Source of the DNA: Niveibacterium terrae
GTDB taxonomy: Bacteria > Pseudomonadota > Gammaproteobacteria > Burkholderiales > Rhodocyclaceae
Direction of reading: 5' to 3'
Assembly (NCBI RefSeq): GCF_048213115.1
Contig: NZ_CP172404.1
Span: forward strand, 3,100,001 to 3,164,000
DNA length: 64,000 nt
How positions within the stretch are numbered: position 1 is the stretch's first letter; every line of letters begins with the position of its first letter. The translations under genes were made by a program, and so were the position numbers. Under the pieces are notes generated by a model, which was not told the DNA's origin, made no database searches, and worked only from the letters and a program-made list of their open reading frames with translations. Below are positions 10,630-18,128 of this stretch, piece by piece.

Positions 10630-10634
10630 CAGGG

Positions 10635-11381
10635 TCAGGCCATGTACATGCCGCCATTGGCGTGCAGGGTGATACCCGAAATGTAACCCGCCGCCGGCGA
10701 AGCCAGGAAGGCCACCGCAGCTGCGATCTCTTCGGGACGTCCAAAACGTCCCAGCGAGATCTGCCCCAGCAAAGCCTGCCGCTGTGCTTCGTTCAGCGCG
10801 CGCGTCATGTCAGTGTCGATGAAACCCGGAGCGACGCAGTTCACGGTGATGTTCCGGCTCCCCAGCTCCCGGGCCAGAGCACGAGTCATGCCTGCAACGC
10901 CGGCCTTCGCGGCCGCATAGTTGGCCTGACCGGCATTGCCGGAGGAGCCGACCACCGACGTGATATTGACGATGCGGCCCGAACGCGCCTTCATCATCGC
11001 CCGCATCACGAGGCGGCACATCCTGAAAACCGCTTTCAGATTGGTGTCCAGCACCGCATCCCATTCCTCGTCCTTCATCCGCATCGCGATATTGTCGCGC
11101 GTGATGCCGGCGTTGTTGACGAGGATCGACACCGGGCCGAATTCCTTCTCGATCGCCGCGACAACTTCCTCGGCGGCGGCGGAATCGGTCACGTCGAGTT
11201 TCAGGCCGCGCCCCTTGATTCCCGCTTCGAGCAGCGCTGTGCCGATCTCGGCGGCGCCGGTGTCCGACGTTGCGGTGCCGATCACGATCGCACCCTGGCG
11301 ACCGAGTTCGAGCGCGCTCGCACGGCCGATACCCCGGCTGGCTCCGGTCACCAGAGCGATTTGTCCTTCAAGCGCCTTCAT
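10635..11381 (-). CDS. fabG: 3-oxoacyl-ACP reductase
   Basis: NADPH-dependent short-chain dehydrogenase reducing beta-ketoacyl-ACP. TGASRGIG is the cofactor motif near residue 12, NNAG follows, and the Tyr/Lys pair is in QANYAAAKAG. I start at ATG 11379-11381 (MKALEGQIA), which overlaps the fabD stop by one base (TGATG). This gives 248 residues, the normal length; upstream in-frame sequence is the shadow of fabD. Confidence 0.96.
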   Translation of the reverse strand: MKALEGQIALVTGASRGIGRASALELGRQGAIVIGTATSDTGAAEIGTALLEAGIKGRGLKLDVTDSAAAEEVVAAIEKEFGPVSILVNNAGITRDNIAMRMKDEEWDAVLDTNLKAVFRMCRLVMRAMMKARSGRIVNITSVVGSSGNAGQANYAAAKAGVAGMTRALARELGSRNITVNCVAPGFIDTDMTRALNEAQRQALLGQISLGRFGRPEEIAAAVAFLASPAAGYISGITLHANGGMYMA

Positions 11382-12319
11382 CAGGCTTGTCCTCGCGTCA
11401 GTTGCAGAAGCTGTTCGAGTGCCGCCGCGTCGGTCAGCGCGACCGCTTCGGGGCCCGCATCGCAGCGCTTGACGAGCCCAGCCAGCACCTTGCCGGGACC
11501 GCACTCGGCGACTTTGTCGACGCCGCGCGCGGCGATCGCCTGAACCGTTTCGATCCAGCGCACCGGAGAGTAAGCCTGGCGCACCAGGGCATCCTTGATC
11601 CGCACGGGGTCGGACTCGACCGCGACATCGACATTGTTGATCACTTCGATTTCAGGCGTGCGAAGCTCGACCGTCGCGAGCGCCTCGGCCAGGCGTTCGG
11701 CCGCCGGACGCATCAGTGCGCAGTGGAAGGGCGCGCTAACCGGCAGCACCAGCGCACGCTTCGCGCCCGCTGCCTTGGCTGCCTCGCAGGCTCGACCCAC
11801 CGCTTCGGCATGGCCGGCGATGACGACCTGCTTCGGATCGTTCAGGTTCGCCGCCGAGACAACCTGTCCCTGCCCGGCTTGCGCACAGATCTCGACGACG
11901 CGCGCGGCTTCCAGCCCGAGGATCGCGGCCATGCCACCGACACCGGCCGGAACGGCCTGCTGCATCGCCTGGGCGCGCAGGCGCACCAGACGCACGCCAT
12001 CGGCAAAACCCAATGCACCAGAAGCGACCAGCGCCGAGTATTCGCCAAGGCTGTGACCGGCCAGCACGACCGGCTTCTCGCCACCCGCGGCGAGCCAGGC
12101 GCGCCAGACCGCGACGCCGGCGGTCAGCATCAGCGGCTGGGTGTTGACGGTCTGCGCGAGACGCTCGGCCGGACCTTCTTCAACCATCGCCCACAGATCT
12201 TCGCCGAGCGCATCGGAGGCCTCGGCAAAAGTGCTGCGGATTTCGGCCAGCTCGCCATAGGCGGCCATCATGCCGACCGACTGGGATCCCTGTCCCGGAA
12301 AAACAAAAGCAAAACTCAT
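11381..12319 (-). CDS. fabD: Malonyl-CoA:ACP transacylase
   Basis: Transfers malonyl from CoA to ACP. It opens with MSFAFVFPGQGSQSVGM, has the active serine in GHSLGEY (Ser90) and a downstream His in APFHCALM. The start at 12317-12319 gives 312 residues, as expected. It lies 13 bases after fabH. Confidence 0.96.
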   Translation of the reverse strand: MSFAFVFPGQGSQSVGMMAAYGELAEIRSTFAEASDALGEDLWAMVEEGPAERLAQTVNTQPLMLTAGVAVWRAWLAAGGEKPVVLAGHSLGEYSALVASGALGFADGVRLVRLRAQAMQQAVPAGVGGMAAILGLEAARVVEICAQAGQGQVVSAANLNDPKQVVIAGHAEAVGRACEAAKAAGAKRALVLPVSAPFHCALMRPAAERLAEALATVELRTPEIEVINNVDVAVESDPVRIKDALVRQAYSPVRWIETVQAIAARGVDKVAECGPGKVLAGLVKRCDAGPEAVALTDAAALEQLLQLTRGQA

Positions 12320-12332
12320 AAATCCCCCGATA

Positions 12333-13295
12333 TCAGGCGCGCAGCAGAACCGCGCCCCAGGTGAAACCGCCGCCGACGCCCTGAAGCAGTACGGTCTGGC
12401 CCTTCTGCACGCGGCCATCGCGGACCGCGACGTCGAGCGCCAGAGGCACGGAGGCCGCGGAGGTGTTGCCATGCCGATCGACGGTCACGACGACCTTCTC
12501 GGCCGGAAGACCGAGGCGACGCGCCGTCGACTGCATGATGCGGATATTGGCCTGGTGCGGGATGAACCAGTCGAGCTGCTCGGTTGTCATCCTGGCCTCG
12601 TCGAGGACTTCGTGGGCGACGTCGCTCAGCAGGTGCACCGCCTGCTTGAACACGGCCTGACCATCCATGCTGACAAAGGGCGAGCCGACGATCTGCCCGT
12701 TCCGAATGCTTCCCGGAACTTCGAGAATGCCGTGCAGGCTGCCGTTGGCGTGCAGCGCTGTCGCCAGAATGCCCGGTTCTTCGGAGGCTTCGAGGACGAC
12801 GGCACCCGCGCCATCACCGAACAGCACGCAGGTCGAACGGTCATTCCAGTCGAGGATGCGCGAGAACACGTCAGCACCGATCACCAGCGCGCGCTTGTGC
12901 GAGCCGGAACGGATGAACTTCTCGGCAACGGTCATCGCATAGACGAAGCCGCTGCAGACCGCCTGCATGTCGAAGGCGAGACCCTGACGGATGCCCAGTT
13001 CGTTCTGGATCAGGCAGGCCGTGCTCGGAAAAATCATGTCCGGAGTCACGGTCGCGACGATGATCAGATCGATATCGTCGGCCGTGCAGCCCGCGGCGGC
13101 CATCGCGCGACGCGCCGCTTCGGCGCCCAACTGAGAGGCAGTCACCCCTTCGGCGGCGAGGTGGCGGGCACGGATTCCGGTCCGTTCGGAGATCCAGGCA
13201 TCGGAAGTTTCGATTCCGCGTGCGACCAGATCGTCATTGGTAACCGGATCCCCGGGCAGAATGCTGCCGGTTCCGGCAAGCCGGGCAAAAGTCAC
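12333..13295 (-). CDS. fabH: Beta-ketoacyl-ACP synthase III
   Basis: Starts fatty-acid synthesis by condensing acetyl-CoA with malonyl-ACP. The catalytic Cys is in QAVCSGF (Cys114), His in IPHQANIRIM and Asn in HGNTSAASVP. At 320 residues it is full length. Its start codon overlaps the plsX stop region. Confidence 0.97.
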   Translation of the reverse strand: MTFARLAGTGSILPGDPVTNDDLVARGIETSDAWISERTGIRARHLAAEGVTASQLGAEAARRAMAAAGCTADDIDLIIVATVTPDMIFPSTACLIQNELGIRQGLAFDMQAVCSGFVYAMTVAEKFIRSGSHKRALVIGADVFSRILDWNDRSTCVLFGDGAGAVVLEASEEPGILATALHANGSLHGILEVPGSIRNGQIVGSPFVSMDGQAVFKQAVHLLSDVAHEVLDEARMTTEQLDWFIPHQANIRIMQSTARRLGLPAEKVVVTVDRHGNTSAASVPLALDVAVRDGRVQKGQTVLLQGVGGGFTWGAVLLRA

Positions 13296-14332
13296 TAAGC
13301 TGCTCCCTTGATCTCGGCGCCAACGCGCGCGAGATAGTCATCCATCTGCGCGCTGATGCGCTTGACCAGATCATGGCGAGCCGCTTCCGCAGCCCGCATC
13401 AGTGCTTGTTCATAGGCAAAAACATCGGCCGAACCGTGGCTCTTGACGACGACGCCGCGCAGCCCCAGCAGTGCCGCGCCGTTGTAACGCCGCGGGTCGT
13501 TGTTGCGCTTGATGCGGCGCAAGACTGGAAGAGCGAGCATCGCGACGAACTTCGTATACCAGTTGCGCGTCAGCTCTTCGCGCAGACGCCCCGCGAGCAT
13601 CTGGGCGAGTCCTTCGGAGGCCTTCAGCACCGCGTTGCCAACGAAACCATCGCAGACGACGACATCGGTCGTCCCCTTGAAAACGTCGTTACCTTCGACA
13701 TTGCCGAAGAAGTTCAGGCCGCTGCTGCGCAAGAGCTCGGCGGCCTGCTTGACGACACCATTGCCCTTGATCTCTTCTTCGCCGATGTTCAGCAGACCGA
13801 CGCTCGGAGTGTCTTTCTGCTCCAGAACCGAAACCAGCATCGCCCCCATGATCCCGAACTGGAGCAAATGCTCAGGCGAGCAATCGACATTGGCCCCCAG
13901 GTCGAGCATATAGGTGCGCCCCGTGCGCGCCGGGAGAATCGTCGCGATAGCCGGACGGTCTATCCCGGGCAGGGTCTTCAGCACGAAGCGCGAGATCGCC
14001 ATCAGCGCGCCGGTGTTGCCTGCCGACACGGCAGCCTGGGCCTCGCCGGATTTGACGCGGTCAATCGCGACCCGCATCGAAGAGTCCTTCTTGACCCGCA
14101 TCGCCATCGCCGGAGAGTCGTCCATCGCGATGACTTCGCTGGCCGCGACAAACCGGGCCCGCCCGGGAAAGTCCCCGGCCAGCCGTTCGGCTTCACTGGC
14201 GATCGCCTCGCCGCGACCGACGAGCAGCACGCACGCAGAAGAATCTGCGCGCAGAAAATTGCGGGCCGCCGGCAGGGTAACCGTGGGCCCGTGATCGCCG
14301 CCCATGCAGTCAATCGCAAGGGTCACCTGCAT
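13295..14332 (-). CDS. plsX: Phosphate acyltransferase PlsX
   Basis: Makes acyl-phosphate from acyl-ACP for phospholipid synthesis. The N-terminus is MQVTLAIDCMGGDHGP, and the conserved SAGNTGALM and GFVGN blocks follow. I prefer the ATG at 14330-14332; a TTG five codons earlier is the alternative, and neither has a strong ribosome site. The gene lies between rpmF and fabH, the conserved order. Confidence 0.94.
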   Translation of the reverse strand: MQVTLAIDCMGGDHGPTVTLPAARNFLRADSSACVLLVGRGEAIASEAERLAGDFPGRARFVAASEVIAMDDSPAMAMRVKKDSSMRVAIDRVKSGEAQAAVSAGNTGALMAISRFVLKTLPGIDRPAIATILPARTGRTYMLDLGANVDCSPEHLLQFGIMGAMLVSVLEQKDTPSVGLLNIGEEEIKGNGVVKQAAELLRSSGLNFFGNVEGNDVFKGTTDVVVCDGFVGNAVLKASEGLAQMLAGRLREELTRNWYTKFVAMLALPVLRRIKRNNDPRRYNGAALLGLRGVVVKSHGSADVFAYEQALMRAAEAARHDLVKRISAQMDDYLARVGAEIKGAA

Positions 14333-14410
14333 AGAATTCAGACGCAAGGATTCTGCTCTAACGAAAACGGCGCCAGGAGACCCCCGACGCCGTCGCGCAA
14401 ATCAATGCGA

Positions 14411-14590
14411 TTACTCACCTTTGGTCTTGATGACCTTGCGGCCACGGTAGACGCCGGACGGCGAAACGTGGTGACGCAAGTGCACTTCACCGGTGGTCGC
14501 TTCGACAGCGGTCGCCGGGGTGGACAGAAAATCGTGCGAGCGGTGCATACCGCGCTTCGACGGGGACTTTTTGTTCTGTTGAACGGCCAT
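14411..14590 (-). CDS. rpmF: 50S ribosomal protein L32
   Basis: A 59-residue ribosomal protein read as MAVQQNKKSPSKRGMHRSHD, ending in KVIKTKGE. GAAGGAG lies 7 bases before the ATG. It sits between yceD and plsX as in most proteobacteria, linking ribosome and lipid synthesis in one transcript. The zinc-binding cysteines of some L32 proteins are absent. Confidence 0.97.
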   Translation of the reverse strand: MAVQQNKKSPSKRGMHRSHDFLSTPATAVEATTGEVHLRHHVSPSGVYRGRKVIKTKGE

Positions 14591-14631
14591 TTGAAACTCC
14601 TTCGCTACTGTTCAATCGCCCGACAAGGGCA

Positions 14632-15150
14632 TCACTTTTCGGTACTTCCCGTCCCGCGCAGCTTCGCCAGCGCCGCGAAGGGCGACGCGCTGTCGTCCGT
14701 TCCGCGGGGGTTCGGGGTCTCACACTTTTCATGCCTCGGCGCAATCGGCAAGCCCAACAGCAACTCGTCCTCGACAAGAGCCAGAACATCGAGATCCCGT
14801 TCGGCGAGCAGAGGATCGAAATCATCCTCTTCAAGACCTTCATCCGGCATCTCGCGGCCCGGGGGGACCAGCAGGAAGCGAGCCTCCAGATCAAGCGGCC
14901 AGGTAATGGCCTGCAGACACCGCTGACACTGCAGCACAGGATCGGCCTCGACGTTGAGCACGAGAAAGCGGTCTTTCTCGAAGCTCTCGCCGCGAACGAC
15001 AAAGCGCGCGGTTCCAGCACTGTCCGCCAGTTCATCCTTGAGACGCCCGAAAGCGGCCAGAGGAACTTCACCGCTCAGGCTCTCGCCCCGGCGCGAAAAA
15101 TCGAGCGGGTCGGGAATGATGCGGCGCTTCACTGCGATCTGGTGCGACAT
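14632..15150 (-). CDS. yceD: YceD/DUF177 family protein
   Basis: A 172-residue protein of the DUF177 family, usually co-transcribed with rpmF; related proteins are implicated in 23S rRNA accumulation. The conserved metal-type motif CQRCL is near residue 74, and the middle is acidic (EGLEEDDFDPLL). It is the first gene of the rpmF-plsX-fab series and diverges from the maf-type gene across 61 bases. Confidence 0.88.
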   Translation of the reverse strand: MSHQIAVKRRIIPDPLDFSRRGESLSGEVPLAAFGRLKDELADSAGTARFVVRGESFEKDRFLVLNVEADPVLQCQRCLQAITWPLDLEARFLLVPPGREMPDEGLEEDDFDPLLAERDLDVLALVEDELLLGLPIAPRHEKCETPNPRGTDDSASPFAALAKLRGTGSTEK

Positions 15151-15211
15151 AAACGGGCAATGGTATTATTTTTGCCCTTCGATGTCAAAGACCGCGTAAG
15201 CCGTAAGCCCC

Positions 15212-15790
15212 ATGCCAGAACTGATCCTCGCCTCGACCTCCCGCTACCGCAAGGAGCTGCTGACCCGCCTGGGCATCGAGTTTCGCTGCGAGCGCCCCGA
15301 AACCGACGAATCCCCGCTCCCCGGCGAAGCGCCGCGCGAACTCGCAATGCGCCTGGCCGTCGAAAAAGCACGCGCGGTCGCCCCCCGCCACCCCGACGCG
15401 CTGATCATCGGCTCGGACCAGGTCGCCAGCTGCGCAGGCGAGCGCTTCGGCAAACCCGGCAACGCCGAACGCGCGATCGCCCAGCTCACCGCGATGAGCG
15501 GCAAGGAAGTCGTCTTCGATACCGCGATCGCTCTGCTTGACACCCGCAACGACAAGCTTCGCGTGCTCAACGTGCCGACCCGGGTCGGTTTCCGAAGCCT
15601 GTCAAACGAAGAGATCGCCCGCTACGTCGAGCGCGAGCAGCCCTTCGACTGCGCCGGCAGCGCGAAATCCGAAGGCCTGGGTATTTCGCTGCTGACCCAC
15701 ATCCGCGGCGACGACCCGAACGCGCTGATCGGCCTGCCGCTGATCGCACTGTGCGAACTGCTGCGCGAAGCCGGATTCGCGATCCCCTGA
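15212..15790 (+). CDS. Maf-type nucleotide pyrophosphatase (YceF subfamily)
   Basis: House-cleaning NTP pyrophosphatase, probably acting on 7-methyl-GTP. It starts MPELILASTSRYRKELL and has the ETDES block and the GSDQVA motif; YceF-type proteins keep this arrangement. The 192-residue length is typical. It diverges from yceD, a common pairing. Confidence 0.9.
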   Translation: MPELILASTSRYRKELLTRLGIEFRCERPETDESPLPGEAPRELAMRLAVEKARAVAPRHPDALIIGSDQVASCAGERFGKPGNAERAIAQLTAMSGKEVVFDTAIALLDTRNDKLRVLNVPTRVGFRSLSNEEIARYVEREQPFDCAGSAKSEGLGISLLTHIRGDDPNALIGLPLIALCELLREAGFAIP

Positions 15791-15817
15791 GCGGGTAGTC
15801 TGCAGAGAGCGACCGCC

Positions 15818-16168
15818 TCAGTCGCTCTCGACCAGAAAAACCTCGCCATCCCGCTCGACCACCTCCAGCGCGGGCAAGCGCCCGCCCCGGCAGGGCCCCG
15901 CCAGACAGCCTCCCGTCGTGGGGCTGAAGAGCGCGCCGTGAACCGAGCAGATCAGGTATTTACCACTCTGATCGAAGAACTGGCCCTTCTGCCAGTCGAG
16001 TTCAACTGGGACATGCGCGCAGCGGTTGACGTAACCAAAGACCTTCCCCTGATGGCGGACGACAAACCCGGTTTCTTCACCCCAGGCGGTGCGCAGCGGG
16101 AAGCGGAAGCCCTCCCCGCCCTCCGCAAGCGCCGAGGACAGGCAGATCAGGCGTTCGCGATCAGCCAT
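15818..16168 (-). CDS. Rieske [2Fe-2S] ferredoxin-like protein
   Basis: A 116-residue single-domain Rieske protein. The cluster ligands are seen in CAHVPVELDW (Cys, His) and CSVHGALF (Cys, His). No membrane anchor or signal peptide is visible, so it is probably cytoplasmic. It overlaps the end of the HAD phosphatase gene by 22 bases, a pairing common in betaproteobacteria between rluC and maf. Redox partner unknown. Confidence 0.85.
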   Translation of the reverse strand: MADRERLICLSSALAEGGEGFRFPLRTAWGEETGFVVRHQGKVFGYVNRCAHVPVELDWQKGQFFDQSGKYLICSVHGALFSPTTGGCLAGPCRGGRLPALEVVERDGEVFLVESD

Positions 16169-16803
16169 CGCCGCAAACCTTCGGCCGAATCGAGCACCGC
16201 CAGAGGCTCGGCGCCTTCGAGCTGATCGACAGGGTGCGCGCCACAGGAGAGCCCCAGAGCCGGGGTACCCGCATTGGCAGCCATCAGCAGATCGTGAGTC
16301 GTGTCGCCGATCATCAGGGTTCGCTCAGGCTCAACCCCCAGCTCATCCATCAGCTCCAGCAGCATCGCCGGGTGCGGCTTGGAGAAGCACTCATCGGCAC
16401 AGCGCGTCGCGTCGAAGAGCGGCGCGAGCCCGGTCTGCGCGAGAACCCGATCGAGACCGCGACGGCTCTTGCCAGTCGCGACGGCGAGCAACAAGCCCCG
16501 CCCGCGCAGCTCGTGCAGCAGATCCTCGACTCCGTCGAAGAGCACCAACTCCTGATCGCGCGCGAGGTAATGGAAACGGTAGCGCTCAGCCAGCCGGGGA
16601 TAGTCCGCCTCGCCCAGCTCGGGCACTGCATAGCGCAGCGCTTCGGCGAGCCCCATCCCGATCACATGACGAGCCTGCTCGACGCTGGGCACGGCGAGAC
16701 CGAGATCGGCGCAGGCAGAGCGGATCGCCGAGGCGATCGACGCGGTCGAATCCATCAGGGTGCCGTCCCAGTCGAAGACGACGAGATCGAATCTATTGCT
16801 CAT
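16147..16803 (-). CDS. HAD-family phosphatase (phosphoglycolate phosphatase-like)
   Basis: HAD hydrolase with motif I DWDGTLMDS near residue 10, motif II ATGKSRRG and motif III/IV MIGDTTHDLLMA. The alpha-helical cap fits phosphoglycolate phosphatase or pyrophosphatase PpaX-type enzymes. I use ATG 16801-16803 (MSNRF); a GTG/ATG two codons earlier is possible. The start overlaps the rluC end by 11 bases. Confidence 0.88.
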   Translation of the reverse strand: MSNRFDLVVFDWDGTLMDSTASIASAIRSACADLGLAVPSVEQARHVIGMGLAEALRYAVPELGEADYPRLAERYRFHYLARDQELVLFDGVEDLLHELRGRGLLLAVATGKSRRGLDRVLAQTGLAPLFDATRCADECFSKPHPAMLLELMDELGVEPERTLMIGDTTHDLLMAANAGTPALGLSCGAHPVDQLEGAEPLAVLDSAEGLRRWLIANA

Positions 16804-17764
16804 AGTCACAGCGCTCGCTCCGGTTCAGATGTTCGACGAATGAAGCGAGTTCGGGCGGCAGATCGCAGACCAGATCCAGATTCTCGGCAGTCAGCGGGTG
16901 AGGCAGCTGCAGATGCGCGGCATGCAGGAACATCCGCTTGAGCCCCTCCTTCTGCAAAGCCTTGTTCAGCGCGAAATCGCCGTACTTGTCGTCACCGGCG
17001 AGCGGGAAACCCAGATGGGTCAGATGGACGCGGATCTGGTGAGTGCGGCCGGTCTTGATCTGGACTTCGAGCAGGCTGAAGCGTTCCCAGCGCCGCACGA
17101 GACGGACGATCGAGTGCGCGGGCTTGCCCTCATCGGCATCGACGACGACCCGCCGCTCACCACCCTCGGTCAGATACTTTCTCAACGCGAGGCGGATGTG
17201 CTGAACCGGATTCATCCAGCGCCCGGCGACCAGCGCGTAGTAGCGCTTGTCCAGCTCGCGCTCGCGCAGCTGGTCGTGAAGCACGTTGAGCGCCGAGCGC
17301 TTCTTGCCGATCAGCAGGATTCCCGAAGTCTCGCGATCGAGCCGGTGTGCGAGTTCGAGGAACTTCGCCTCTGGTCGCTGCCTGCGCAACTGTTCGATCA
17401 CACCGAAGCTGACGCCGCTGCCGCCGTGCACGGCGACGCCAGCCGGCTTGTCGATCGCCAGCATCGCGTCATCCTCGAACAGGATCGGAAATTCGCGCGC
17501 CGGAACGCGGGAAGAGTCCTTCGGCTCGGCGAGGCGCAGCGGCGGAATCCTGATCTCATCGCCCTGCTGGAGTCGGTAAGTCTGGCTGATCCGCCCGCCA
17601 TTGGCCCGCACTTCGCCGCTGCGCAGGATCCGGTAGATCAAGCTCTTCGGAGCCCCCTTGCAGACCCGCATCAGGAAGTTGTCGATCCGCTGACCCGCAT
17701 CGTGCTCATCGATGCGAACGCGCTGGACGGCCGGAGCCGTTAAGGTTTTGCCTTGATCCATCAT
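16793..17764 (-). CDS. rluC: 23S rRNA pseudouridine synthase RluC
   Basis: Converts uridines of 23S rRNA (955, 2504, 2580 in E. coli numbering) to pseudouridine. The S4 RNA-binding domain is residues 25-80 and the catalytic Asp is in HRLDRETSG. The RTHQIRVH motif is present. At 323 residues it is standard. The arrangement divergent to rne is conserved among proteobacteria. Confidence 0.94.
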   Translation of the reverse strand: MMDQGKTLTAPAVQRVRIDEHDAGQRIDNFLMRVCKGAPKSLIYRILRSGEVRANGGRISQTYRLQQGDEIRIPPLRLAEPKDSSRVPAREFPILFEDDAMLAIDKPAGVAVHGGSGVSFGVIEQLRRQRPEAKFLELAHRLDRETSGILLIGKKRSALNVLHDQLRERELDKRYYALVAGRWMNPVQHIRLALRKYLTEGGERRVVVDADEGKPAHSIVRLVRRWERFSLLEVQIKTGRTHQIRVHLTHLGFPLAGDDKYGDFALNKALQKEGLKRMFLHAAHLQLPHPLTAENLDLVCDLPPELASFVEHLNRSERCDYEQ

Positions 17765-18128
17765 GTTGAATATACTGACACGGTTTTACCGGTCTGGACG
17801 GACGGGTTGCGGAGAGCAAAAGCCTCGGCAAACCTTTCCGAGATAGAGCCTCGCTCCCGGAAAAACGCCAAGCCAATCGTCGCTTGAGCACAAAAGCTCG
17901 CGATGGTACCTAAAAAAACCTTCACCACATAGTTGGCGCGCAGCACGCAGATCTTGAACGTCCCTGACCGTACGGCGAGCCGGACTCTCGGGGACAAACA
18001 AAACGAATCCCGCAACTCCTTTTGGTCTGAACCTTTGCATGACAGTGTTCCCGACAATTTGAGCCAGCCCGTCAGAAGCCGACGGTAGTGATTCGTTCTG
18101 CCCGCTGGCGCGCGGGGGAACCGTACTA
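17765..18128. other. rluC-rne divergent intergenic region, long rne leader
   Basis: A 364-base non-coding stretch. In E. coli the long rne leader mediates autoregulation by RNase E, and this region may do the same (inference). I see a short CCGTC/GACGG hairpin near 18068-18085 and a GC-rich segment before the start, but no strong promoter and no clear Shine-Dalgarno directly before the rne ATG. Confidence 0.5.
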